Positions 26,706 to 36,569 of a stretch of DNA of 64,000 nt are shown piece by piece. Both the position numbers and the translations under genes were made by a program. The notes below the pieces were generated by a model. The model did not search any database and was not told where the DNA came from. It saw only the letters and a list, made by a program, of their open reading frames with translations. The stretch is from Stenotrophomonas sp. SAU14A_NAIMI4_8 (GTDB taxonomy: Bacteria; Pseudomonadota; Gammaproteobacteria; Xanthomonadales; Xanthomonadaceae): positions 3,486,344 to 3,550,343 of the forward strand of contig NZ_CP025999.1 in NCBI RefSeq assembly GCF_003086695.1, given 5' to 3'. Positions within the stretch are counted from its first letter, which is position 1. Each line of letters opens with the position of its first letter.

Positions 26706-28703
26706 TTACAGCGCCTTGGCTGCTTCCACCACGTGCGTGGCGGTGATGCCGAAGTGCTGGTACAGCTTGTCGGCCGGGGCCGAAGCGCCGAAGGTGTCGA
26801 TGCCGATCACCGCACCGTCCAGGCCAACGAACTGGCGCCAGAAGCCGGTCACGCCGGCTTCCACCGCCACGCGCTTGCGCACGGCGTTGGGCAGCACCGA
26901 TTCACGGTAGGCCGCATCCTGGCGCAGGAACACGTCGGTGGACGGCATGGACACCACGCGGGTCTTCAGGCCGGCGGCATCCAGCTGCGCCTTGGCTTCG
27001 GTGGCCAGAGACACTTCCGAACCGGTGGCGATCAGGATCACGTCCGGGGTGCCGACCGCATCGGCCAGCACGTAGCCGCCGCGTTCGATCTGCGCGATCT
27101 GCCCGGCATCGCGCGGCTGGTGCGGCAGGTTCTGGCGGCTGAACACCAGGCAGCTCGGACCGTCCTGACGGGTGATCGCTGCCTTCCAGCTCACCGCCGA
27201 TTCCACCGCATCGCAGGGGCGCCACACATCGTTGTTCGGGATGTAGCGCAGCGAGGCCAGATGTTCCACCGGCTGGTGGGTCGGGCCGTCTTCGCCCAGG
27301 CCGATCGAGTCGTGGGTGTAGACGTGGATGGCATGGGCCGGGATCAGCGCGCTCATGCGCACGCCGTTGCGGGCGTAGTCGCTGAACACCAGGAAGGTGG
27401 CATCGAACGGAATGAAGCCACCGTGCAGGGCCAGACCATTGGCAATGGCGGTCATGCCGAACTCGCGCACGCCGTAGTACACGTAGTTGGCGTTGGCGTC
27501 GTCGCTGGCGACCGACTTGCTGCCCTTCCACAGGGTCAGGTTGGAGTGCGCCAGGTCAGCCGAACCGCCGACGATTTCCGGCAGCAGCGGGGCGAAGGCT
27601 TCGATGGCCAGCTGCGAGGCCTTGCGCGAAGCGATCGTCGGGCCTTCAGCGGCCACCTGGGCGATGTAGGCATCGGCCTTGGCGACGAAGTCGGCCGGCA
27701 GTTCGCCGTGCGAGCGACGGGTCAGTTCGGCCGCTTCGGCCGGGAACTGCGCGGCGTACTTGTCGAACTGCTGTTCCCATTCGGCCTGGCGCAGGGTGCC
27801 GGTACCGCCGGCACGCCAGCCGGCGTAGATCTCTTCGGGGATCTCGAACGGACCGTAGTTCCAGCCCAGCTGCCTGCGGGTGGCTTCCAGTTCGTCCTTG
27901 CCCAGCGGCGCGCCGTGGCTGGATTCCTTGCCGGCCTTGTTCGGCGAACCGAAACCAATCGTGGTGCGGCAGCAGATCAGGGTCGGCTTGTCGTCCTGCG
28001 ACAGGGCCGCTTCGATGCCAGCCTTGATGCTTTCCGGATCGTGGCCATCGACATCGCGCACCACGTTCCAGCCGTAGGCCTCGAAACGCTCGGGGGTGTT
28101 GTCGGTGAACCAGCCTTCGACGTTGCCGTCGATGGAGATGTGGTTGTTGTCCCAGAAGCAGACCAGCTTGTGCAGGCCCCAGGTGCCGGCCAGCGAAGCG
28201 GATTCATGCGAAACGCCTTCCATCAGGCAGCCATCGCCCATGAACACCCAGGTGCGGTGGTCGACGATTTCCAGCTCCGGGCGGTTGAAGCGCTGTGCCA
28301 GCAGCTTCTCGGCCAGAGCGAAGCCCACGGCGTTGGCAAAACCCTGGCCCAGCGGGCCGGTGGTGGTTTCCACGCCCGGGGTCTCGTGGCGTTCCGGGTG
28401 GCCAGCGGTGTGGCTGCCCAGCTGGCGGAACTGCTTGAGCTGTTCGATCGGCAGGTCGTAGCCGCTCAGGTGCAGCAGGGCGTACTGCAGCATCGAGCCG
28501 TGGCCGTTGGACAGCACGAAGCGGTCGCGGTTGAACCACTGCGGGTTGTTCGGGTTGTGCCGGAGATAGTCGTTCCAGAGGACTTCGGCGATATCGGCCA
28601 TGCCCATGGGCATGCCGGGGTGGCCGGACTTTGCGGTTTCAACCGCATCGGCGGCAAGGAAGCGGATGGCGTTGGCCAACTGGCGACGGGTAGGCTGCGT
28701 CAT
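26706..28703 (-). CDS. tkt: Transketolase
   Basis: 665 residues, full length. Moves two-carbon units between sugar phosphates in the non-oxidative pentose phosphate pathway, using thiamine diphosphate. Visible: [19 protein letters not shown] at the N terminus, [14 protein letters not shown] (ThDP motif GDG to N), the pyrimidine-domain [18 protein letters not shown], and the C-terminal domain with [10 protein letters not shown]. It is flanked by a terminator downstream and a GGGGCC palindrome upstream, so it is probably monocistronic. It is not in the gapA-fba cluster but is functionally linked to it. Confidence 0.97.
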   Translation of the reverse strand: MTQPTRRQLANAIRFLAADAVETAKSGHPGMPMGMADIAEVLWNDYLRHNPNNPQWFNRDRFVLSNGHGSMLQYALLHLSGYDLPIEQLKQFRQLGSHTAGHPERHETPGVETTTGPLGQGFANAVGFALAEKLLAQRFNRPELEIVDHRTWVFMGDGCLMEGVSHESASLAGTWGLHKLVCFWDNNHISIDGNVEGWFTDNTPERFEAYGWNVVRDVDGHDPESIKAGIEAALSQDDKPTLICCRTTIGFGSPNKAGKESSHGAPLGKDELEATRRQLGWNYGPFEIPEEIYAGWRAGGTGTLRQAEWEQQFDKYAAQFPAEAAELTRRSHGELPADFVAKADAYIAQVAAEGPTIASRKASQLAIEAFAPLLPEIVGGSADLAHSNLTLWKGSKSVASDDANANYVYYGVREFGMTAIANGLALHGGFIPFDATFLVFSDYARNGVRMSALIPAHAIHVYTHDSIGLGEDGPTHQPVEHLASLRYIPNNDVWRPCDAVESAVSWKAAITRQDGPSCLVFSRQNLPHQPRDAGQIAQIERGGYVLADAVGTPDVILIATGSEVSLATEAKAQLDAAGLKTRVVSMPSTDVFLRQDAAYRESVLPNAVRKRVAVEAGVTGFWRQFVGLDGAVIGIDTFGASAPADKLYQHFGITATHVVEAAKAL

Positions 28704-28783
28704 GGTTCTGTCGGAATCGGGAGGCGGCCGCGGACGTGCGGGCCCCCCATTGTCCCACAGACCCGGGGCCGGGTTCAGGCGTA

Positions 28784-28819
28784 GGGCCAGATCCCTTGCC
28801 AGAGAAAGGGATCTGGCCC
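28784..28819. repeat. Palindrome with 14-bp arms between two leftward genes
   Basis: GGGCCAGATCCCTT at 784-797 and its complement at 806-819 of the 28,000s, around an 8-nt loop. A variant of the GGGGTCAGAT family in which TC is replaced by CC. It could end transcription of the upstream gene before tkt. Confidence 0.7.
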
Positions 28820-28829
28820 CGCCCGCCGC

Positions 28830-29252
28830 TTACTTCGGGGCGGCGGCCTCGATCACGGCGCACATCGACTTCTTCTGGAAGTCCTCGCCGGTGGCGTAGG
28901 TGGCCGGAGTGGTCTTGGTCACGGTGATCTTCGAGCCCTTGCCCTCGGCCTCGATCAGCACGTTCCACGGCAGGGTGGTCTGGCCGCCGTTGAACTGGAC
29001 GTTCTGCTCCATGGTGAGCATGCCCAGGTCCTTGTCCACGGTGGCCACCTTCAGGCCCGACTTCACGCCTTCGATCTGGATGCGCTTGAGCGCGTCAGCC
29101 GGGCTCGCGTTGGGCACTACGTCCCAGGTGGTGAAGGTGCGCCCGGCGAAGAAGCTGCCGGTCTTGGTGTAGTTGGTTTCACAGGCCTTCTGGGCACTGG
29201 CGTCGAAGGCCAGCAGGCCCAGGGCGGCGACCATCACGTACGAAATCCTCAT
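28830..29252 (-). CDS. Exported protein of unknown function
   Basis: 140 residues. ATG 29252 is chosen because it begins a clear signal peptide ending AFDASA before QKACETNY. Mature protein about 120 residues, with two Cys, one near each end (KACETN and SMCAVIE), likely a disulfide. Central strands include TFTTWDVVPNASPADALKRI and a PWNVLIEAEGKGS segment. I do not recognise the family. It is downstream of a dicarboxylate symporter in the same direction as tkt and may be alone. Confidence 0.7.
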   Translation of the reverse strand: MRISYVMVAALGLLAFDASAQKACETNYTKTGSFFAGRTFTTWDVVPNASPADALKRIQIEGVKSGLKVATVDKDLGMLTMEQNVQFNGGQTTLPWNVLIEAEGKGSKITVTKTTPATYATGEDFQKKSMCAVIEAAAPK

Positions 29253-29277
29253 TTCTGCTCCCGTTCGCACGGCGCCA

Positions 29278-29304
29278 ATCCCGACGCCTTCCATGCGTCG
29301 GGAT
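29278..29304 (-). terminator. Possible terminator after the symporter gene
   Basis: ATCCCGACGC / GCGTCGGGAT stem of 10 bp with a 7-nt loop. It lies 26 bp past the symporter stop and also within the leader of the small exported protein. The T tract is poor. Confidence 0.4.
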
Positions 29305-29329
29305 AGTATCCATGGCATTCAGGGCGCGT

Positions 29330-30649
29330 TCAATCGCGCGGCGCAGCCGGCTCCGGGCGATCGTGCGCTTCGCCCTTGGCCACCAGGGTGGTCAGGGCCA
29401 GGTCGCCGGTCACGTTCAGGGCGGTGCGGCACATGTCCAGGAAGTGGTTCACGCCCAGGATCAGGCCGATGCCCAGCGGGTTCACCCCGACCATGGCACA
29501 GATCATGGCCACCACCGGCAGCGAGCCGGACGGCACGCCGGCCGTACCGATGCCACCCAGGATGCACACGGCCATGACCATGATCTGCTGACCGATGCTC
29601 AGGTCCACGCCGAAGAACTGGGCCAGGAAGATGACCGTCACGCCCTCGAACAGCGCAGTGCCGTTCTGGTTGGCGGTCGCGCCCACGGTCAGCACGAAGC
29701 GCGACACGCGCTGCGGCAGGCCCATCTGGTCGGCCACGCGCAGGGCGGTGGGCAGGGTCGCGTTGCTGGAGGCGGTGGAGAAGGCCATCACCGTCGCTTC
29801 CTGGGTATCGCGGAAGAACGACAGCGGCGAACGGCCCGACAGCCACACGGCGGTACCGTAGGTCACCACCATGTGCAGGCCCAGGGCCAGCACCACCACG
29901 CCCACGTAGGCGCCCAGGCGGATGATCAGCTCGAAGCCGAACAGTGCGGCCAGGTTGAACATGAAGCAGGCCACCGCATACGGGGCCAGGCGGATGACCA
30001 GGTTGATCAGGGTCATCGAGATTTCGAACACGCCCTCGATGGCGCGGCGCAGCGGCGCAACCTTCTCATCGTCGGTCAGCACCATGCCGATGCCGAACAT
30101 CAGGGCGAAGAACATCAGCGACAGGATGGCGCCGTTGTCCGAAGCGGCCTGCAGCACGTTGCTGGGCACGATCGACAGCAGCATGTCCATGCCCTTGGGC
30201 GTGCCATGGATGCCGGCCACGATTTCCTTGCTGCGCTCGGCGTTTTCCGAAAGCATCAGCGCGGCCGTCTGCGGGTCCACGCCGGCGCCAGGCTTGAGCA
30301 CATTCACCAGCACCAGGCCGATGCCCACGGCAATGCCGGACAGCAGCACGGTGTAGGCCAGGGTCTTCCAGCCGATGCGGCCGAGGGCGCGGATATCGCC
30401 CATTTCCGACACACCCATGATGAGTGCCGAGAAGATCAGCGGCACGATCAGCATGAAGATCAGGTTGAGGAACAGGCCCGAGGCGGGCGTGGTGATGTAG
30501 TCCATCACCCACTTGGCGCCGGTCTGCAGGCCTTCCACGCTGCCACCCAGGGCGTGCACGATCAGTCCCAGGACCAGGCCGATCGCGAAGCCGATGCCCA
30601 TCTTCCAGTGCAGGGGCAACTTCTTCTTGCCGGCAGCAGCTGCTGTCAT
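29330..30649 (-). CDS. Dicarboxylate/amino acid:cation symporter (DAACS family)
   Basis: 439 residues with about eight membrane helices and two re-entrant loops. Transport signatures: STASSNATLPT (HP1 serine-rich loop), GATANQNGTALFEG (TM7 with the NxxG motif), GIGTAGVPSG (HP2), and VNHFLDMCRTALNVTGD (TM8, with Asp, Arg and Asn substrate contacts). It imports glutamate, aspartate or C4-dicarboxylates with Na+ or H+ across the inner membrane. The Arg in DMCRTALN is usual for acidic substrates. The symbol is left blank because GltP and DctA cannot be separated by eye. Confidence 0.92.
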   Translation of the reverse strand: MTAAAAGKKKLPLHWKMGIGFAIGLVLGLIVHALGGSVEGLQTGAKWVMDYITTPASGLFLNLIFMLIVPLIFSALIMGVSEMGDIRALGRIGWKTLAYTVLLSGIAVGIGLVLVNVLKPGAGVDPQTAALMLSENAERSKEIVAGIHGTPKGMDMLLSIVPSNVLQAASDNGAILSLMFFALMFGIGMVLTDDEKVAPLRRAIEGVFEISMTLINLVIRLAPYAVACFMFNLAALFGFELIIRLGAYVGVVVLALGLHMVVTYGTAVWLSGRSPLSFFRDTQEATVMAFSTASSNATLPTALRVADQMGLPQRVSRFVLTVGATANQNGTALFEGVTVIFLAQFFGVDLSIGQQIMVMAVCILGGIGTAGVPSGSLPVVAMICAMVGVNPLGIGLILGVNHFLDMCRTALNVTGDLALTTLVAKGEAHDRPEPAAPRD

Positions 30650-30706
30650 ATGCGGGGTTCCTCGAAAAATGAATCTACTCTAACAAAGCGCGCAGGCCGC
30701 GCTGGT

Positions 30707-32404
30707 TCAGGGTTGCCGCGTGGGGTACAGCGGCGCCAGCCCAGTGTCGCCGGCCGCCTGCGGGGCCGACCAGTGCGGTCCGTCACGGAAGGCCACCCGC
30801 AGGCGCGCCCGCAGCGCGCCCAGTTCGCCCTGCACGCCCCAGCGCGCCTGCTGCAGGTCGCGCAGCACCTGGCGCTGTTCGGCGTCGGCCAGGCGTTCGA
30901 TCACCTGCTCCAAGCGGTCCACACCGGCCATCGCGCACAGCTGTGCCTCCACCTGGTCAAAGCCGTCGGCATCCAGCGCGCGGCGCAGGTCGGCGGTGCT
31001 GCCGCCACCGCGGCGGACCGGTGCTGCCGTGCCCGCCGCGGCACCGGCCGGCGCCGCTGCCCTGCGGCCACGCCGCCAGCCCCACAGCAGGGTCAGCAGC
31101 CACAGCACGACCAGCCCCACCACGGCGGCCACCCACGGCCATACCGGTACCGCGCGCGCCGTCGCGGCCAGTGCCGTCTGCGCTGCCGGGGTCGCATCCT
31201 GGCCGGGCAAGGCCGATTGCGTGTCGATCGGCTGCGGTGCAGGCACCCCGCCACGCCCGGCGCTGACCGCCAGGCGCAGTTCGGGCAGGCGCGCCTGCTG
31301 CGCCGTGCCATTGTCCACGTTCCACCAGGCCACGCTGGGCCCGGGCACCACCAGGTCGCCCGGCGTGCGCGGCACGATCGAATAGCGCCGGGTGATCTTC
31401 AGCCGCGGCGTGCTGCCGGTGAAGGTTTCATCGTATTGCGCCGGCTCGGCGAACACCTGCGCCGCATCGCCCAGATCGGGCACCGGCAGGTCGGTGAACT
31501 GCGCGCGCGTGGCCCCGTTGGCCACCGCTTCGACCACCACGGTGGCGGCCTCGCCGGTACGCGCGGTGTTCGGCGCACTGGTATAGCGCAGCTGCAGGCC
31601 GTGCAACGGCAGCCACGGCTGTGGCGCCTGCGCCGGTTGCTCGCGCACCTGCAGGGTGCGCTCGGGCGCGACGGCATTCATGCGGCCATCGCCGCCGTTG
31701 CCGAAGAAATCGTCGAAGAAGCCGCCGGCACTGCGGCCACTGAAGCGTGCGCCCGGCAGGCGCAGCGCACCGCTGCGTTCGGGAATCAGCAGGAAGCGCC
31801 GTTCAACCACGTTGTAGCGACGGCCATTGATCTGCCGCACATCGGTGCGGTCCTCGCCCACCCGCTGCAGCGATGCGCCCTGCGGCGTATCGAGCACCAG
31901 CTCGCCCGAGGCCAGCTGCGAGGCGAAGTACAGCCGCACCACCACGCCTACGCTCTGCTGTACGTAAGGCGTGTCATCGTCCACCTCGGTTTCGACGAAG
32001 GCGGCGGCATGGGTCTGCGCCGTCGCCACCGCCGCGGCGTTCACCTGCAGGGTGAGCGGCACCGTGCGTGCGGCGCCGACCTGCAGGGAAGGCACCTGCA
32101 GCACGCCGGTGCGGCGCGGCGTCAGCAGCACCGTGTACACATCGCGGCGCTGCATGCCGCCATTGCTCCACTGCACCTGACGGCTGCTGCTCTGTGCGCC
32201 CAGCGCGAAATCGACGTTCAGCGGCGTGTAGTCGGGCGCGCCCTGGTCGGTTTCCACATTCAGGGTGACCGAGTCGCCGGCGGCGATGGTGTCCGGTTCC
32301 AGCCATGCACGGGTCTGTGCCATCGCGGCCAGCGGCAGCCACAACAGCCACAGGGCCAGCGCAGGCAACGCCCAACGTTCATGCACGCGTGCCTTGCGCT
32401 TCAT
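30707..32404 (-). CDS. batD: BatD-like protein (oxygen tolerance domain)
   Basis: 565 residues. Signal peptide ending AAMAQ, then a large beta-sandwich-rich periplasmic region (ARAWLEPDTIAAGDSVTLNVET... split motifs: LEPDTIAAGDSV and GEDRTDVRQINGRRYNVVERRF). A helix at about 425-445 (VWPWVAAVVGLVVLWLLTLL) precedes a cytoplasmic tail. This is the DUF2135/BatD layout of the aerotolerance operon. ATG 32404 overlaps the BatB/C stop (ATGA). It is the last gene of the operon. Role in envelope stress is known only broadly. Confidence 0.85.
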   Translation of the reverse strand: MKRKARVHERWALPALALWLLWLPLAAMAQTRAWLEPDTIAAGDSVTLNVETDQGAPDYTPLNVDFALGAQSSSRQVQWSNGGMQRRDVYTVLLTPRRTGVLQVPSLQVGAARTVPLTLQVNAAAVATAQTHAAAFVETEVDDDTPYVQQSVGVVVRLYFASQLASGELVLDTPQGASLQRVGEDRTDVRQINGRRYNVVERRFLLIPERSGALRLPGARFSGRSAGGFFDDFFGNGGDGRMNAVAPERTLQVREQPAQAPQPWLPLHGLQLRYTSAPNTARTGEAATVVVEAVANGATRAQFTDLPVPDLGDAAQVFAEPAQYDETFTGSTPRLKITRRYSIVPRTPGDLVVPGPSVAWWNVDNGTAQQARLPELRLAVSAGRGGVPAPQPIDTQSALPGQDATPAAQTALAATARAVPVWPWVAAVVGLVVLWLLTLLWGWRRGRRAAAPAGAAAGTAAPVRRGGGSTADLRRALDADGFDQVEAQLCAMAGVDRLEQVIERLADAEQRQVLRDLQQARWGVQGELGALRARLRVAFRDGPHWSAPQAAGDTGLAPLYPTRQP

Positions 32405-34203
32405 CGCCCTTCCCTCTTTCTGCGTTCGTTTTCCAACTGGAACTTGGTGCGCAGCAGCGCCCCCGGATCATCGGGAACGCGGCGCATCCACGCTTCCACG
32501 GCCTGTTGTTCCTCGCGCTGCTGCGGGGTGCGGCCGTCGGTGCGTGCGGCCACCTTGCCGGCCTGGTCGGCACGCTGCGCCTGCTGCAGGGACTGCTGCA
32601 TGCGCTGGCGCTGCTGGGCATCGGCCTGCGCCTGCGCCTTGGCGTCGGCGGACTGTGGCGGTTGCTGCGAATCGCCCGCGCCCGAACCGTCCTGCTGCTC
32701 ACCCGGCTTGCCGTCCTGCGGACGTTGCGGTTGGCCCTGCTGGCCTTGTTGACCCTGCTGCCCTTGTTGACCCTGACCCTGCTGGCCCTGCGACGGCTTG
32801 GGCTGCTGCGATGGGTTCTGCGACTTCGGCGGCTGTTTGCCCTGCCCTTCGTTCTTGCCCGGTGGCGGCTTGCGCTTGCGCGCGGCATCGACCACCGCGC
32901 GGTTGGCCACGGCATCGGCCATGCCCGGGTGCCTGGCCAGCGCCTTGTCATAGGCGGCGATGGCGCCGTCATAGTCGCCCTGGCGTGCCAGCGCGTTACC
33001 CAGGTTGTACCAGCCGGCATCGCTGTCGATGCCTTCGAACTTCTGTCGGGCCGCCGCGAAATCGCCGTTGTGGTACGCCTGCACGCCTTCGGCCAGGCGC
33101 TCGTGTTCGCGCTGGTCACCGCGTTGCCACAGCGTACCGTGCGCTGGGCTGGTGGCCGCGGCTGGCGGCGCGGCCTGCACCTGCCCGCTCAGCGGCAACA
33201 GGCCCACGGCCAGCACGGCGGCCAGCAGCGCGCGGCGACGGAACGCCAGCAGCGCCAGCAGCATCACCGGCGGCAGCAGCCAGTAGCCTTCGTCCTGCCA
33301 CTGCCGGCTCTGGCCGGGACGCGCCTGTGCCTGCGCGCCACTGCCGTCCAACACATCCAGCGCCTGCAGGTCGCGATCATCGGCGGCAATGCGCTGGTAG
33401 CGACCGCCGCCGGCCGTGGCCACTGCGCGCAGCCCGGTTTCGTCCAACGCGGCCTGCGCGATCTGGCCGCTGCTGTCGCGGTAAGCGGCACCGGCGGGCG
33501 TGCCCAGGCCCAGCACCGACACCTGCAGGCCGAGTGCGCGCGCCTGCGCCGCAGCCAGTGCTGTTTCGCCGTTGGCCTGGTCACTGATCAGCAGGATGCG
33601 CCCGCGCAGCGCACCGGTCTGCCGCAGCAACTGCGTGGCCCAATCGATGCCGCGGTCGGCACGCTGGCCATCACGCGGCATCACATCCGGCGCCAGCGCG
33701 TCCAGGTACAGCGCCACGTTGGCCACATCGTCGGTCAACGGCGCCACCGTATAGGCATCGTCGGCGTAGACCACCAGGCCCACCTGCCCGCCCTGACGCG
33801 CCCGCAGCAGACCGCCGATCTTGGCCCGTGCCTGCAGCAGGCGCGACGGCGGCAGGTCGGTCGCGGTGATGCGGCTGGACAGATCCAGCACCACCACCAG
33901 AGGCGCGCTGGACTGGAACAAGGGCTGTGCCTGTTGCCGCCAGCTGGGCCCGGCCAGGGCCAGCACGGCCAGCGCCCAGCCCAGCACGATGGCCCACGGC
34001 AACCGCCGCCGTCGGCGCCCCTCGGCCGCCAGCAGGTGCGGCAGCAGATGCGCATCCACCGCCTGCCGCCAGCCTTCGCTGCGGCGCTGCCGCCACAGGG
34101 CGAAGGCGATGATCACCGGCAGCGCCAGCAACGCCCACAGCCAATCAGGCCGCAGGAAATGCAGCGCGTTCCAGTCCGGCAGGGCCAGCGACAGGGCGAT
34201 CAT
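32401..34203 (-). CDS. BatB/BatC fusion: VWA domain plus TPR protein
   Basis: 600 residues. Two N-terminal helices (about 22-38, 70-86) are followed by a von Willebrand A domain. Its MIDAS reads DLSSR instead of DxSxS, so metal binding may be lost. A central helix pair (about 292-330) leads to a TPR segment (GWYNLGNALARQGDYDGAIAAYDKAL) and a low-complexity Gln/Gly/Pro/Lys tail ending in charged helices. It therefore joins BatB (VWA) and BatC (TPR). ATG 34203 overlaps the batA stop. Open frame upstream of that start is antisense-like. Confidence 0.85.
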   Translation of the reverse strand: MIALSLALPDWNALHFLRPDWLWALLALPVIIAFALWRQRRSEGWRQAVDAHLLPHLLAAEGRRRRRLPWAIVLGWALAVLALAGPSWRQQAQPLFQSSAPLVVVLDLSSRITATDLPPSRLLQARAKIGGLLRARQGGQVGLVVYADDAYTVAPLTDDVANVALYLDALAPDVMPRDGQRADRGIDWATQLLRQTGALRGRILLISDQANGETALAAAQARALGLQVSVLGLGTPAGAAYRDSSGQIAQAALDETGLRAVATAGGGRYQRIAADDRDLQALDVLDGSGAQAQARPGQSRQWQDEGYWLLPPVMLLALLAFRRRALLAAVLAVGLLPLSGQVQAAPPAAATSPAHGTLWQRGDQREHERLAEGVQAYHNGDFAAARQKFEGIDSDAGWYNLGNALARQGDYDGAIAAYDKALARHPGMADAVANRAVVDAARKRKPPPGKNEGQGKQPPKSQNPSQQPKPSQGQQGQGQQGQQGQQGQQGQPQRPQDGKPGEQQDGSGAGDSQQPPQSADAKAQAQADAQQRQRMQQSLQQAQRADQAGKVAARTDGRTPQQREEQQAVEAWMRRVPDDPGALLRTKFQLENERRKREGR

Positions 34204-35204
34204 CGGCGGCGCTCCGGCCACAGCCAGGCCAGCGAACCCAGCAACAGCGCCAGTGCCAGCGGCCAGGCGTAGCGTTCGTCGCGCGGGCGCGTGCTCGGGC
34301 CCTTGCCGGCGATCGGCTCCAGCCGGTCCAGTTCGGCATAGATGCCCACCAGTTCGTCGGTATCGCGCGCACGGAAGAAGCGGCCGCCGGTCTGCTCGGC
34401 GATCCGCCGCAGCGTCGCCTCGTCCACCGGGTCGCGATCGGCGGCGATGGGAATGCCGAACAGGCGCATGCTGCCGTCGCCACCGAAGGCCACGGTGTGC
34501 ACCCGCACGCCTTCGGCCTTGGCCAGCTCGGCCGCGCGCAGCGGTTCCAGCACGCCGGCATTGCTGACACCGTCGGTGAGCAGAATCAGCACCCGCTGCC
34601 CTTCCGGCTGCGCGCGCAGGCGTTTGACGGCCAGTGCGATGGCATCGCCGATGGCCGTCTCGCGGCCGGCCAGGCCGACCACGCTGTCGCGCAGCTGGTC
34701 GCGCACGCTTGCCAGATCGGCCGTGATGGGGGTAAGCGTGTACGCGCGGTCGCCGAACACCAGCAGGCCGACGCGGTCGCCGGCACGGCGGTCCAGGAAG
34801 TCGGCCAGCACCGCCTTGGCAGCGGTCAGGCGTTCCACCGCCTGCGGGCCCAGCACCATGTCCGGTTCGCTCATGCTGCCGGATACGTCCATGGCCAGCA
34901 TCATCTGCCGGCCTTGCTGCGGCGGGGTGATGGCTTCGCCCAGCTGCTGCGGGCGGGCCATCGCCACGCACAACGCGGCCCAGCCCAGCCACAACAGCAG
35001 GGTGCGCAGCCACGACGCATCCACCCGCCCTCCGCCGGCCAGAGCCTGCAGTTCGGCGGCGGCATACGGCACGCGCAGCGCCGCGCCCGGCAATGCGCGG
35101 CGCGGCCAGAAATGCATCAGCAGCGGCAGCGGCAGTGCCAGCAACGCCAGCGGCCACGCCAGCTGCAGATCCGGCCAGGGCCAGTAGGAGGCCAGCAGGT
35201 TCAT
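34200..35204 (-). CDS. batA: BatA-like VWA protein
   Basis: 334 residues. N-terminal helix (LAWPLALLALPLPLLMHF), a second helix at about 66-82, then a VWA domain with an intact MIDAS DVSGSMS, TAIGDAIAL and LLTDGVSNAG, and a C-terminal helix near 308-325. It is likely an inner-membrane protein with a metal-dependent binding face. The start chosen begins the first helix. It overlaps the DUF4381 stop and the BatB/C start by 4 bp each. Confidence 0.88.
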   Translation of the reverse strand: MNLLASYWPWPDLQLAWPLALLALPLPLLMHFWPRRALPGAALRVPYAAAELQALAGGGRVDASWLRTLLLWLGWAALCVAMARPQQLGEAITPPQQGRQMMLAMDVSGSMSEPDMVLGPQAVERLTAAKAVLADFLDRRAGDRVGLLVFGDRAYTLTPITADLASVRDQLRDSVVGLAGRETAIGDAIALAVKRLRAQPEGQRVLILLTDGVSNAGVLEPLRAAELAKAEGVRVHTVAFGGDGSMRLFGIPIAADRDPVDEATLRRIAEQTGGRFFRARDTDELVGIYAELDRLEPIAGKGPSTRPRDERYAWPLALALLLGSLAWLWPERRR

Positions 35205-35650
35205 CGGCGGCGCTCCTGCAGCAGCTGCAGATAGCGCTGCCGCGCCCACGTGCGAATGTCGTCCAGCTGCGAGGTTTCCATCTGCGGGCGGTACGGGCCT
35301 TCGGTCAGCAGGGTGCGCTGCGCATCAGGCAACGCGTCCTGCGGATCGATGCGCGCCCACCAGGCCGCATCCTGCAGCGCTTCGCTGCCCGGTTGCGCCT
35401 GGCGTGCCGCACGCCGCAACAGACCGGCAATCACCGCCAGCTCGGCCGGACCGGTGCCGGCGGCCCGCAGCTCCTGGTCGAAGGCGTGCAACCAGCGCTG
35501 GCGGCGACGGCGACGCCGGACCACGATCACCACGATGACCGCCAGCACCAGCACCACGGCGGCGATCACCATCAGCCAACCCGGCGCAGGCGGCCACCAG
35601 GCCGGTGCAGGCGGCAGCGCGACGTCGCGCAGCGGCAGCGCGGCGCTCAT
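35201..35650 (-). CDS. DUF4381 membrane protein
   Basis: 149 residues. One membrane helix at about 24-45 (PGWLMVIAAVVLVLAVIVVIVV) followed by an Arg-rich stop-transfer RRRRRRQRW and a helical cytoplasmic domain with LRRAARQAQPG and the C-terminal WARQRYLQLLQERRR. DUF4381 proteins are regularly found between DUF58 and batA genes. ATG 35650 overlaps the DUF58 stop and its own stop overlaps batA, so translation is coupled on both sides. Confidence 0.8.
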   Translation of the reverse strand: MSAALPLRDVALPPAPAWWPPAPGWLMVIAAVVLVLAVIVVIVVRRRRRRQRWLHAFDQELRAAGTGPAELAVIAGLLRRAARQAQPGSEALQDAAWWARIDPQDALPDAQRTLLTEGPYRPQMETSQLDDIRTWARQRYLQLLQERRR

Positions 35651-36561
35651 GCCGGCACCTCGGTGGCCGCCGGGGCCAACCAGGCATCGCTGGCGGCATC
35701 GGTCGAGAGCAACTGCACATCGACGCGGCGCGCCACCAGGTGCCGTCGCAGCGCGTCCACCGGCGCGACGAAATGGGCATGCCAGTGCGCCTGCACATCG
35801 CTGCGGCGCAGGTCCAGACTGACCCGCTGCTGTGGCGAGAGGAACTGCAGCGCGGCCGATGGCGGCTGCATTTCCAGCGGATCCACCAGCAGCAGCAGCG
35901 TCACGTCGTGGTGTTGCGCCAACGCGCCCCAGCGCGCAGGGGCGATGCGCAGGGCTTGCTGCGGATCGGCCAGCACCAGCAGCCGCGCACCGGGGCGTAG
36001 CACGCGGCTGGCGTGGTCCAGCGCGCGCTCCAGGCCCAGATCGTCGGCGGGCGGCTGCGCGTACCAGCGGGTAAGCGCGTCGAGCACGCGCAGCACGCCG
36101 CGCGGCCCGCCAGCAGGGGCTACCGGCGGTTCGCGGTCGCTGCCGCGCAACGCCCCGATGCGGTCGCCACGGCGCTGCGCCGACCACGCCGCAATGGCGC
36201 CGGCACGCGCGGCCTGCACCGACTTGAAGCGCACGCGGGTGCCGAAGTACAGGGCCGGCGCGGTATCGGCCACGATCAGCGTGACCCGTTCGCGCTCGGC
36301 CTGGAACAGCTTGGTATGCGCTCGCCCGCTACGCGCGGTCACCCGCCAGTCGATATGGCGCGCGTCATCACCGGCCACGTACTCGCGCGATTCGGCGTAT
36401 TCCATGCCTCGGCCGCGCAGCGGCGACGGTGCCTGACCGGCAAGGCCGGTGCGACCGCGACGCGGTGCCGGCGGGCGCTGCGCCAGGCCACGCAGGGCCA
36501 CCAGTTCGGCCAACTGCGGTCGCAGGCCGTCACCGGCGCTGGGCGTGGAATGATCGGTCAT
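35647..36561 (-). CDS. DUF58 domain protein
   Basis: 304 residues. DUF58 core: GRGMEYAESREYVAGDDARHIDWRVTARSGRAHTKLF (split: GRGMEYAESREYVAGDD, IDWRVTARSG), after which comes a VWA-like fold with LIVADTAPA. No membrane helix. The family usually partners a MoxR ATPase. It starts 9 bp after the moxR stop and overlaps DUF4381 by 4 bp. Its role in the complex is not established. Confidence 0.87.
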   Translation of the reverse strand: MTDHSTPSAGDGLRPQLAELVALRGLAQRPPAPRRGRTGLAGQAPSPLRGRGMEYAESREYVAGDDARHIDWRVTARSGRAHTKLFQAERERVTLIVADTAPALYFGTRVRFKSVQAARAGAIAAWSAQRRGDRIGALRGSDREPPVAPAGGPRGVLRVLDALTRWYAQPPADDLGLERALDHASRVLRPGARLLVLADPQQALRIAPARWGALAQHHDVTLLLLVDPLEMQPPSAALQFLSPQQRVSLDLRRSDVQAHWHAHFVAPVDALRRHLVARRVDVQLLSTDAASDAWLAPAATEVPA

Positions 36562-36569
36562 GCGCAGGC

